A stretch of DNA of 64,000 bases, taken from positions 1-64,000 of the forward strand of contig OZ243958.1 of the NCBI GenBank assembly GCA_965214495.1. The letters run 5' to 3'. This document shows, one piece after another, positions 53,327-62,876 of the stretch. The translations under genes and the position numbers were made by a program. The notes under the pieces are model-generated. The model ran no database searches. It worked only from the letters and a program-made list of their open reading frames with translations, and was not told the origin of the DNA. Each line of letters begins with the position of its first letter. The first letter of the stretch is position 1. Source of the stretch: JANQOH01 sp965214495 (GTDB lineage Bacteria > Pseudomonadota > Alphaproteobacteria > UBA7887).

Positions 53327-54407
53327 GTCGAACGGGACGGCGGCCGCGCCCGCGAACCGCCTGTTTCTCCATATCGAGCCGCTCGATACGCTGTTCTTCC
53401 GCGACGCCCGCCCGTTCGATCCGGCGTCCCGGGCGGCGTCGGGCCTGCCGAGGCCGCAAACCCTCGCCGGCGCGCTACGCACCGCGATGCTCCGCGAGGC
53501 CGGAGTCGATCTGGACGCCGTGGCCGGGGGCGTGCGTCAGGGGCGGGGTTTCCAGGACGCCGCCGCGGCCGCGGGCGCCCTCGGCGGTGCCATCGGCGCG
53601 GTCCGGTTTGCCGGGCCCTGGTTCGCCCGGGACGAAAAACCCTTGTTTCCGGCCCCGGCGACGCTCAAACGGGAGCGGGAGAGCAAGGCCATCGTCCGCC
53701 TCGATCCCCTGAACAGCGCGTTGCCGGGGTGGGCCGCGCCGCAAGACGGCATGGTACCGTTGTGGCGCACCGGCCGCGGGCGCCTCGAGAACGCTGCGGG
53801 TTATCTCACATCGGACGGCATGACGCGGTTCCTGGACGGCGGTGTCCCCAACGAGATCGTTCCGGGTTCCGAGCTATTCGGCCATGACGACCGGACGGGC
53901 ATCGCCGTGGACCCCGGCCGCGCAACCGCTGCGGAGGGCATGATCTATGCGGTCCGCATGCTGGCCCTGCGCCCCGGCGTGCGCCTGTGCGCCGAGCTTG
54001 CCGGGCCGGCCGAAGCATTGGACCTTTTCCCGTCGTTAGGCGCCCTCGTCGCGCTCGGCGGGGAGGGGCGGCGCGCGGTGGCGGTGCCGGCCGGGAAGCC
54101 GCCGACATTGCCGTCCGCCGATGCAGCGGACCGACGGCTGCTGGTGCTGACCGCGCCGGCGCCGCTCGACGGCTGGCTCCCGCGCGGACTGGCGCTCGCG
54201 GCGGCGGCCGTGCCCGGCCACGAAGCCGTGTCGGGTTGGGACCTCGCCCGCGGCGGACCCAAGCCTAACCGTTTCATGGTGCCGGCCGGGACGGTGTACT
54301 TTCTCAAGCCCGGCGCTGTTCTCCCGGATTCGCGATTGCCTGTCGATCCCGACGATCGCGCGCTCGGCTGGGGCAGCTATCTGGAGGGAAGCTGGACATA
54401 TGCCTGA
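53319..54407 (+). CDS. cmr3: type III-B CRISPR module protein Cmr3 (Cas5-like RAMP)
   Basis: A 362-residue RAMP that caps the crRNA 5' tag in the Cmr complex. LFLHIEPLDTLFFRDARPFD is the Cmr3 start, followed by ASGLPRPQTLAGALRTAMLR; the C-terminal GGPKPNRFMVPAGTVYFLKP is the usual glycine-rich region. It overlaps the Cas10 frame by eight bases and the next gene by eight. The frame is intact, in contrast to its neighbours. Confidence 0.93.
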   Translation: MDRSNGTAAAPANRLFLHIEPLDTLFFRDARPFDPASRAASGLPRPQTLAGALRTAMLREAGVDLDAVAGGVRQGRGFQDAAAAAGALGGAIGAVRFAGPWFARDEKPLFPAPATLKRERESKAIVRLDPLNSALPGWAAPQDGMVPLWRTGRGRLENAAGYLTSDGMTRFLDGGVPNEIVPGSELFGHDDRTGIAVDPGRATAAEGMIYAVRMLALRPGVRLCAELAGPAEALDLFPSLGALVALGGEGRRAVAVPAGKPPTLPSADAADRRLLVLTAPAPLDGWLPRGLALAAAAVPGHEAVSGWDLARGGPKPNRFMVPAGTVYFLKPGAVLPDSRLPVDPDDRALGWGSYLEGSWTYA

Positions 54408-54993
54408 CTCCGCGTTGTTGTTCATTCACTGCCTGACCGGCCTGCACCCCGGCAGCGGCACGGCACTCGGCGTCGTCGACCTGCCAGTGCAGCGCGAGCG
54501 CCACACCCGGTGGCCGATCGTTCCGGGTTCGTCGCTCAAAGGCGTGTTGGAGGACAGCTTGCTGCGCGGCTATCGGGTGCTGGAGCTCGTGGGACAGTTT
54601 CGTCTGTTCGACCGGCGCATCGACAGCGGCTCGATCGACCCGGAGGTGCCGGCCGTCGTCGCCTTGCGTGAGCGGCTTGGGACCAGTAGCGACTTCGGTA
54701 TCGACCCGAAAAGCAAGCGTCTGACGGCGCCGCGAGAACTGGCAGCCCGCCTGCTCAACGAACTGGGCGACCCGGTGGGCCGACAACTGCTCGGATTCGA
54801 CGGCTCGGGTGACCGGATCCGCGCAAGGACGCGGAATCACAGCATCCTGATCCACGGCTTCGAGGCGTCGGCGCCGTCGGACGCCCCTTCCCTCGAAGCG
54901 CTATACGACGATCTAGAGCGCTTGCTTTGCGCGGCCGCGCCCGAAGCGGAGGAAATGCTTCTCCAAGCCAAGCGTCTCTCTTTTGACGGCTGA
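54400..54993 (+). CDS. chimeric protein: Cmr4 N-terminus fused to HEPN-like C-terminus of a CARF-family protein
   Basis: A 197-residue ORF. Residues 1–51 (ALLFIHCLTGLHPGSGTALG, VVDLPVQRERHTRWPIVPGS, SLKGVL) are clearly the start of Cmr4, the Cas7-like backbone of the Cmr complex, which normally has ~290 residues. After ED at 51–52 the sequence changes to SLLRGYRVLELVGQFRLFDR and later RARTRNHSILIHGFEASAPS, which resembles the C-terminal domain of TIGR02710/Csx1-like CRISPR ancillary proteins; Arg145-x6-His152 looks like an HEPN RNase motif. The simplest reading is an in-frame deletion that removed the rest of cmr4, cmr5/6/1 and the CARF domain. It could be an assembly collapse. cas1 follows five bases later. 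Confidence 0.7.
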   Translation: MPDSALLFIHCLTGLHPGSGTALGVVDLPVQRERHTRWPIVPGSSLKGVLEDSLLRGYRVLELVGQFRLFDRRIDSGSIDPEVPAVVALRERLGTSSDFGIDPKSKRLTAPRELAARLLNELGDPVGRQLLGFDGSGDRIRARTRNHSILIHGFEASAPSDAPSLEALYDDLERLLCAAAPEAEEMLLQAKRLSFDG

Positions 54994-54998
54994 CGGGA

Positions 54999-56036
54999 AT
55001 GCCGACCCTCTATGTGACCGAGCCGGGTGCCGTGGTGCGCCGCCGGGCGGGGTCGATCGTCGTCACCCTGGACGAGGATCCCGACGGACCTGGGCCGTTG
55101 CCGAAAGGTCGGCGGCGCCTGATCGAGGTGGAGCCGCATCGACTGGAAATGATTGGCCTGATGGGCCGGGCGCACATCACCGCCGACGCGACGCGGCTCT
55201 GCCTGGAACAGGGGATCGCGGTGTCGTGGTTCACGCGTGGCGGCGACTTTCTCGGACGGCTGGTGCCGGAACTGTCGCGAACGGCGGACCTTCGTCTGCG
55301 TCAGTTCCGGCTTGCCGACAACCCGGAGGCGGCGCTCGACCTTGCGCGCGCGTTCATCGACGCCAAGCTGCGAAACGCGGCCGCGATGATCCGCACCGTC
55401 CGGTCGAACCGCCCGCGAGAGGAGCGTTTCGCCGAGGTCATCGCCCGCCTGCCGCGCTTGCGGGAACAGCTTGCCGGCGCCCGGGCGCGCGACACGGTCA
55501 TGGGGATCGAAGGCGACGGCACGCGGCGCTACTTCTCGGTCCTCGGGCTTGCGTTTTCCGGCCCGGTGGGTTTCGAGTCGCGGCAGCGGCGGCCGCCGCC
55601 GGACCCCGCCAACGCGCTTCTCTCGCTCGGCTACGTCCTGCTGGCGAACGCCTTGGCGAGCTTGCTCGAGGCGCGCGGTTTCGATCCCTATCTGGGATTC
55701 CTCCACACGGTCCGGTCGGGAAGGCCGAGCCTGGCGCTCGACCTGATGGAGGAACTGCGTCATCCGGTCGTGGATCGGTTCGTGCTTCGTCTCTGCAATC
55801 GGCGGCAGTTGACGCCGGAGCATTTCGAGGCCGACGTCGAGCGGGGCGGGATACGCCTGGTGCGGGACGGCTTTCGGCGCTTCCTCCGCGAATGGGAGCG
55901 CTATCTGGACGCGCCGATGGCGGGGATCGGCGGCGGATTGACGGTTGAACGGGCGATCGCGCGGCAGGCGGATCGGCTCGCCGCGCGGGTTCGCGGCAAG
56001 GACGCATACGAGCCGCTCCTGTTGAACGGCGCGTGA
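54999..56036 (+). CDS. cas1: CRISPR-associated endonuclease Cas1
   Basis: A 345-residue integrase for new spacers. The N-terminal beta domain starts MPTLYVTEPGAVVRRRAGSI. The catalytic helical domain has Glu171 in VMGIEGDGTRRYF, His236 in LGFLHTVRSGRPSLALDLME and Asp248/Glu251 behind it. All metal ligands are present and no reverse transcriptase domain is fused. It precedes cas2 by nine bases, so the adaptation pair looks functional. Confidence 0.96.
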   Translation: MPTLYVTEPGAVVRRRAGSIVVTLDEDPDGPGPLPKGRRRLIEVEPHRLEMIGLMGRAHITADATRLCLEQGIAVSWFTRGGDFLGRLVPELSRTADLRLRQFRLADNPEAALDLARAFIDAKLRNAAAMIRTVRSNRPREERFAEVIARLPRLREQLAGARARDTVMGIEGDGTRRYFSVLGLAFSGPVGFESRQRRPPPDPANALLSLGYVLLANALASLLEARGFDPYLGFLHTVRSGRPSLALDLMEELRHPVVDRFVLRLCNRRQLTPEHFEADVERGGIRLVRDGFRRFLREWERYLDAPMAGIGGGLTVERAIARQADRLAARVRGKDAYEPLLLNGA

Positions 56037-56045
56037 GGAGATGCG

Positions 56046-56330
56046 GTGGCAAGGTTCGTGGTCTGCTACGACGTTTCGGACGACCGGCGACGGCGAAAGA
56101 TTGCCGAGGTGCTCGACGCCTATGGCGACCGCGTCCAGGAAAGCGTGTTCGAGCTTCCGGTCGACGGCGTCTTGATGGACGAATGCGTGGCCGAGCTTGC
56201 GCAGGCGATTGGCCGCGACGATCATCTGGCGATATATCGGCTCTGTAAGGCGTGCGACGGCGCGCGACGTTATCTCGGGGCGGCCGCCGACGTGCCGCGC
56301 ATCGGCGAGGAGGAGGTTTTCATCGTTTGA
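56046..56330 (+). CDS. cas2: CRISPR-associated protein Cas2
   Basis: A 94-residue ferredoxin-fold dimer partner of Cas1. RFVVCYDVSDDRRRRKIAEV carries the conserved Asp9; RVQESVFELPVDGVLMDEC and YRLCKACDGARRYLG complete the fold. It starts with GTG (56046), with GAGGAG upstream. It lies between cas1 and the array leader. Confidence 0.95.
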   Translation: MARFVVCYDVSDDRRRRKIAEVLDAYGDRVQESVFELPVDGVLMDECVAELAQAIGRDDHLAIYRLCKACDGARRYLGAAADVPRIGEEEVFIV

Positions 56331-56527
56331 CCGGTGTATCGTATCCGCCGAGTGTCGATAACGCGGGGGAGGGTTACGACTCGACATTGGGCGTTGATTG
56401 GTCTAGAAAATCCGGGATACAGGCTGCTCCCGGCGAAGACGGTTCCGGCTTTTCCGGGGATCGCGCGGCGAGGTTACGACGGAGAAGGAGACAACACCTT
56501 GATATGACAGTCGGTTTTACGACCGCA
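56331..56527. promoter_or_regulatory. CRISPR leader
   Basis: The 197 bases between cas2 and the first repeat contain no gene. They hold AT-richer blocks (such as TTGATTGGTCTAGAAAATCC and ACACCTTGATATGACAG) against the GC-rich surroundings. Their position next to cas2 and opposite the degenerate terminal repeat marks the leader end, where the array promoter and Cas1–Cas2 integration site should be. Confidence 0.7.
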
Positions 56528-59500
56528 GCCGAGCACGCCGCCCCGAAAAGGAGGGGATTGAAACTCGTTCGCGGCGATGCGGTCGTCGGCTACCTGTTCT
56601 CGCCGAGCACGCCGCCCCGAAAAGGAGGGGATTGAAACTCCGTGCAGATAGCGCCCGCGAGGAAGCGGATGCGGCGGCGCCGAGCACGCCGCCCCGAAAA
56701 GGAGGGGATTGAAACGCGGCAAATCGCCGCGCGGAGGATTTGCGGGAGAGGGTGCCGAGCACGCCGCCCCGAAAAGGAGGGGATTGAAACGCCGTTGAGC
56801 GTGGACCCGGCAGCGGACGGGTTGCTCGCGCCGAGCACGCCGCCCCGAAAAGGAGGGGATTGAAACTGGAGGGTCTTGAGGCCGGGATCATACAGCATCT
56901 CGATATCGCCGAGCACGCCGCCCCGAAAAGGAGGGGATTGAAACGACGGCCTCGCCAGCGTCCAGGCCGGCGGCTGATGGCCGAAGCCGAGCACGCCGCC
57001 CCGAAAAGGAGGGGATTGAAACCTTGCGGCGCCCTCGGTTGTGCCGTCGGCGGCGTTCACCTGCCGAGCACGCCGCCCCGAAAAGGAGGGGATTGAAACC
57101 AAGCCCCGCCTGGCCCCGCCTCGCCAGGCCTCGCCGCGATGCCGAGCACGCCGCCCCGAAAAGGAGGGGATTGAAACATCAGTCCTTTCTGCGACCCTCC
57201 GACCGCGACGTCCACCCGCCGAGCACGCCGCCCCGAAAAGGAGGGGATTGAAACTCGCGGCCCAGTTCATTGCCGAGCTGCCGAATCGCCTCCAGGCCGA
57301 GCACGCCGCCCCGAAAAGGAGGGGATTGAAACCCGGCGTCGATCACGACGTCCCCGCCAGCGGTCAGCGTGAGCCGAGCACGCCGCCCCGAAAAGGAGGG
57401 GATTGAAACCCGGCGTCGATCACGACGTCCCCGCCAGCGGTCAGCGTGAGCCGAGCACGCCGCCCCGAAAAGGAGGGGATTGAAACCCGGAAAAATCGAC
57501 GAACTGCCGCGGCCGCGGCCAATGGTGCCGAGCACGCCGCCCCGAAAAGGAGGGGATTGAAACGGCATGCCGATCAGCTGCCCCTGCGGGGTCTGCGCGT
57601 CCAGGCCGAGCACGCCGCCCCGAAAAGGAGGGGATTGAAACGAATGGAGCGCTCGGACACGTCATAGGCGGTTGCGCTGTGCCGAGCACGCCGCCCCGAA
57701 AAGGAGGGGATTGAAACGCGCAACAACTGCCTGCGCGGCGCGAAAGAGTATGAGGAGCCGAGCACGCCGCCCCGAAAAGGAGGGGATTGAAACCGCAGCG
57801 CGCACGCGGCGCGCCAGGCCACGGTCGGTCGTCGCCGAGCACGCCGCCCCGAAAAGGAGGGGATTGAAACATGAAGCGCAGGCCCGTCGTCAGCGAGTCG
57901 TAGTTGACGGCCGAGCACGCCGCCCCGAAAAGGAGGGGATTGAAACCACGCTGACCGCCGGCGGGGACGTCGTGATCGACGCCGGGGCCGAGCACGCCGC
58001 CCCGAAAAGGAGGGGATTGAAACCGGTTGCCCGCCGGGTCGTTCGGGAGGCTGTCCTTGCGGGCCGAGCACGCCGCCCCGAAAAGGAGGGGATTGAAACG
58101 CCGAAGACGGCGCCGACGCCGCCCGCGCGCGAGTGGACGGCCGAGCACGCCGCCCCGAAAAGGAGGGGATTGAAACCCGATGAATTTCAGCGCGGTCGAG
58201 ATCGAGGGCGTGCCCATGCCGAGCACGCCGCCCCGAAAAGGAGGGGATTGAAACAGCTCCAATTTCGGCGTCACCCTCGAGCTGCGCCATGCGCCGAGCA
58301 CGCCGCCCCGAAAAGGAGGGGATTGAAACATGTTCGATCCTGCGCCGGGCCGGGCGCAACCTCGTCCGCCGAGCACGCCGCCCCGAAAAGGAGGGGATTG
58401 AAACATTCGAGGACTGACGCCATGGCCACTCTCGTCGACCTCTAGCCGAGCACGCCGCCCCGAAAAGGAGGGGATTGAAACGCCGAAGAACCGCTCGCGG
58501 TAACGGTCGCGCAGGGCCACGAGGCCGAGCACGCCGCCCCGAAAAGGAGGGGATTGAAACGGCGGATTCGGCCTATGCCGGCGCCCTGCGGGATCGGCGC
58601 GCCGAGCACGCCGCCCCGAAAAGGAGGGGATTGAAACGTCCAACGCGCCTATGCCCGCACCCAGCGGGTTGGTATGGCGCCGAGCACGCCGCCCCGAAAA
58701 GGAGGGGATTGAAACGTATCAGGTGCCGGATTCTGGGCACGTTCCGAGCTTGCCGAGGCCGAGCACGCCGCCCCGAAAAGGAGGGGATTGAAACATCGAC
58801 CTGCGCTTGCGAGAGGCCCGCTGCGTTCCCCAGGCCGAGCACGCCGCCCCGAAAAGGAGGGGATTGAAACCGGCGTCACCCGCCAGATCGAAACCGACGA
58901 ACGCACGCTGGGCCGAGCACGCCGCCCCGAAAAGGAGGGGATTGAAACTTCAGGCATCACCCGGGCGGCGCTGTCGGCTCTTCTGAACGGCCGAGCACGC
59001 CGCCCCGAAAAGGAGGGGATTGAAACCCTTCGAACTGCACGTCCACCACGGCCCCGATGACCTGGGCCGAGCACGCCGCCCCGAAAAGGAGGGGATTGAA
59101 ACCGGTGCCGGGCAGAACGACGGTGACGACAACCGCAGTCGCCGAGCACGCCGCCCCGAAAAGGAGGGGATTGAAACCCTTTCGCGGCCTCGGCCTCCTC
59201 GCCGACATCGAGCGCGGCCGCCGAGCACGCCGCCCCGAAAAGGAGGGGATTGAAACGCGCGTTCGCGTCAGCCCCTGCATCCAGCAACGCCGTGCCGAGC
59301 ACGCCGCCCCGAAAAGGAGGGGATTGAAACGTCACGCTCAGCGGCGAGGATATGCGCGAAGGGCTCACCTGTGCCGAGCACGCCGCCCCGAAAAGGAGGG
59401 GATTGAAACCTCGATTCTCTTGTTCGTGTTGAAATTCATGGACGAAAGAATGAGCCGAGCACGCCGCCCCGAAAAGGAGGGGATTGAAACCGCCGGGGAA

Positions 59501-59875
59501 ATGGTCACGGTCCGATCCGCCGGATCGTCACGCCGAGCACGCCGCCCCGAAAAGGAGGGGATTGAAACGCGACGCTGAACTCGTCCTGACCGCGCCACGG
59601 GTAGGACGCCGAGCACGCCGCCCCGAAAAGGAGGGGATTGAAACCGCCACCGCAGCGCGGCCTTGTGCGTGGAAAGGGTGATGCCGAGCACGCCGCCCCG
59701 AAAAGGACGGGATTGAAACACCTCGAAGCCGTTGACGCGCATGATGTATTTGCTCGTGACCGCCGAGCACGCCGCCCCGAAAAGGAGGGGATTGAAACGT
59801 CGTGACGTAATGCTCGCGCGGCCCCGGCAGGACCCCGAGCCGAGCACGCCGCCTCGAAATGGAGGGGATCGGAGT
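56528..59875 (+). CRISPR. CRISPR array, 44 repeats of 37 bp, 43 spacers
   Basis: I count repeats at 56528, 56602, 56679, 56754, 56830, 56908, 56986, 57063, 57141, 57218, 57296, 57373, 57450, 57527, 57605 and so on to 59762, plus a decayed last copy at 59839. Each starts GCCGAGCACGCCGCCCCG and ends GGAGGGGATTGAAAC, the ATTGAAAC end being typical of type I/III repeats. Spacers are about 37–44 bases. All copies are identical except repeat 42 at 59683 (GGACGGG for GGAGGGG) and the last, with several changes including loss of ATTGAAAC. Spacers 11 and 12 are identical. The leader is at the cas2 side, so transcription should run along the plus strand. Confidence 0.98.
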
Positions 59876-59925
59876 GAACGGCGCCGTCCAACTTCACGGT
59901 AGGATTGCAGGGCTCGTCGAGCTTG

Positions 59926-59938
59926 CCCCCCCCCCCCC
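59926..59938. repeat. homopolymer tract, 13 C
   Basis: A second long C tract lies in the noncoding gap between the array and cas6. Just after it GAGGGGGTTAAAC (59949–59961) faintly resembles the repeat 3' end, so this may be the remains of a further repeat. No gene spans it. Confidence 0.9.
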
Positions 59939-60059
59939 TCCCCAGATCGAGGGGGTTAAACGCGACACGGCCGTTGCCGCGGCACGGACGCGACGATCCG
60001 AGTGAACGTCTCGGTCGGCGTCGCTTTTGCGCGGACGGTGCGGTTGTCCCTGCCGACGG

Positions 60060-61013
60060 TTACGGCGAGGTGATTTCGATTTGCCCGAGACCGAAGACGG
60101 TTCCCTTGCCCACATGGAGCCAATGGCCGGCGACAACGAGCGGCCACAACTCGCCCGCACCCTCCGGCAGGTCGAGAGAGCCGGCGACGCCGTGCATGTC
60201 GATCTCCCGGCGCTGGGTGCCGGACCAGCGGACGAAATCGCTCTGACCGCCCCGCCAGGCGGCGCAGGGGACACGCGCCGCCGAAGCGAGAACCGCGTCA
60301 ACCAGCATGCGCGCCCCGTCGATTTCGTCCCCGCCTCCCAGAGCGACGAGGCGGCGCACCGCCGCCAGGGCAATGTCGGCGAACGTCGGCCGATCGATCA
60401 GTCGGCCCCGCCTGAGAAGCCTGAGAGGGACTCTGAAATGCAGTCGAGCGCCGCCTTTCGTCAACGTTTCCCGGCGAATGGCATCGGCGGCCGCGCGCAG
60501 CGGCCAACGCCGTTCTTCGGACACGGCGGCCGAACGGCTGTCGAGCCAAAGCGTTCGTCTGACCCGGAACGGCTCCCGAACCGGCCCCAAACCCATGCCC
60601 GATGCGACGTCCCAGGCTTGGACGAGCACCTCCTCGAAACGTCGTGCCGGGCCGATCAGGAACCAATCCAGCGCAGGCGCGAATTTCGGATCCACGGGGG
60701 CGGGCCGGATCAGATATAACGGCGTGCGCTCCACGCCGCGCGGTGCTGCTCGTCTTCGACCCTCGAACACCCGTGCATATGCCTCCGTGTCGAGGTGCTT
60801 CAACGCCCGGCCCCAGATGCCCCGGAGCATCGGCGCGGTGGCTCGGACACCGCCCGTGTCGAGCACCAGACGGCGCGGAGCAAGTTCGATCCGGTCGAGC
60901 AAACACAGGAGCCGCTGTTCCAGGCTCGGCGGCGATGCTGTTCCCCGATCGGCGTCGGCTTCGTCTCCGCTACCTGATAGGACTTCCTTACCCATCCCGG
61001 GGTTATCCGGCAT
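60060..61013 (-). CDS. cas6: CRISPR endoribonuclease Cas6 family
   Basis: A 317-residue RAMP of the precrRNA-processing Cas6 family (PF10040 type). The C-terminal segment DFVRWSGTQRREIDMHGVAG then LWPLVVAGHWLHVGKGTVFG and LGQIEI is the classic ending with the glycine-rich loop; the N-terminus has RLVLDTGGVRATAPMLRGIW. It is read toward the array from the opposite strand, on the far side from cas10–cas2. It cuts repeat RNA into crRNAs; whether this Cas6 recognises this repeat is likely from proximity. ATG 61013 is used; ATG 60995 is an alternative. Confidence 0.85.
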   Translation of the reverse strand: MPDNPGMGKEVLSGSGDEADADRGTASPPSLEQRLLCLLDRIELAPRRLVLDTGGVRATAPMLRGIWGRALKHLDTEAYARVFEGRRRAAPRGVERTPLYLIRPAPVDPKFAPALDWFLIGPARRFEEVLVQAWDVASGMGLGPVREPFRVRRTLWLDSRSAAVSEERRWPLRAAADAIRRETLTKGGARLHFRVPLRLLRRGRLIDRPTFADIALAAVRRLVALGGGDEIDGARMLVDAVLASAARVPCAAWRGGQSDFVRWSGTQRREIDMHGVAGSLDLPEGAGELWPLVVAGHWLHVGKGTVFGLGQIEITSP

Positions 61014-61378
61014 TGCGCTTGCTCACGCGCAACGGGCCGGGACCGTTTCCATGCGGACGGCGGGGAAGCTGGATACACATCGGCAACCTCGGTCGCGTCC
61101 CGAGCCGTGGGTGCAAGATCCCGGCATCGCTTCGCGGTGTCTGGCGGCGTGGGTGCCTTGGACCGCTCGTTCGTCATTCAGCCTGACGAGGGCAGCGTCG
61201 ATCGCCATGGCGCCGGAAACTCGAACAGGTTGCAGAAAGTATACGCCGCCGCTCGGCGGAGGAATATGGATCCGTGGATCGAGTCTCGCTCGCCGACTGA
61301 CCCCGTTCGACCAGATGAGGAACGCGGGGTTCGAAGTCGGGGTGACCCACCCGGCGGCGCGAGGACGGCGGCAGCCCG
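61014..61378. other. intergenic stretch, no convincing gene
   Basis: Between the cas6 start and the 3' end of the group II intron there are 365 bases. Open frames on both strands lack good starts and motifs. I found no transposase, RNA gene or hairpin with T-run here. It may hold the cas6 promoter and the 3' exon of the intron. Confidence 0.5.
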
Positions 61379-62584
<1,206 letters not shown>

Positions 62585-62760
62585 GGCAACCACAAGGGTT
62601 GCTCCAACGGAGACAAGGTCGTCGTGCCCCCGACACACGGCCGCCGAACCGACGCGGCCGGCCGGTCCCGACCCGAGAACAACCCCGATTTCAGAATCGC
62701 CCGCCCGAGCCAGGCCCTGCTTGACGGTCGAACGGCAAAGCCCTATCGAAATGCCGTCGT

Positions 62761-62838
62761 GGCGAGTGTAGCTCAGTTGGTCAGAGCGCCTGACTGTGAC
62801 TCAGGAGGTCGTCGGTTCGAGACCGATCACTCGCCCCA
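62761..62838 (+). tRNA. tRNA-His (anticodon GTG)
   Basis: A cloverleaf with acceptor GCGAGTG/CACTCGC and the extra G-1 opposite C73, unique to tRNA-His. D-arm GTAGCTCAGTTGGTCAGAGC, anticodon stem CCTGA/TCAGG with loop CTGTGAC (anticodon GTG), and T-arm GTCGGTTCGAGACCGATC. CCA is encoded at 62836–62838. Confidence 0.97.
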
Positions 62839-62876
62839 TCGACGGGCGCCGGCACGAACGCACACGGGAGGACGGC

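Noticed and set aside
56474..59897. Many open frames across the array on both strands with a repeated peptide (FQSPPFRGGVLG / AEHAAPKRRGLK)
   Set aside because: These are translations of the 37-base CRISPR repeat, which lacks stops; not proteins and not a peptide-repeat family.
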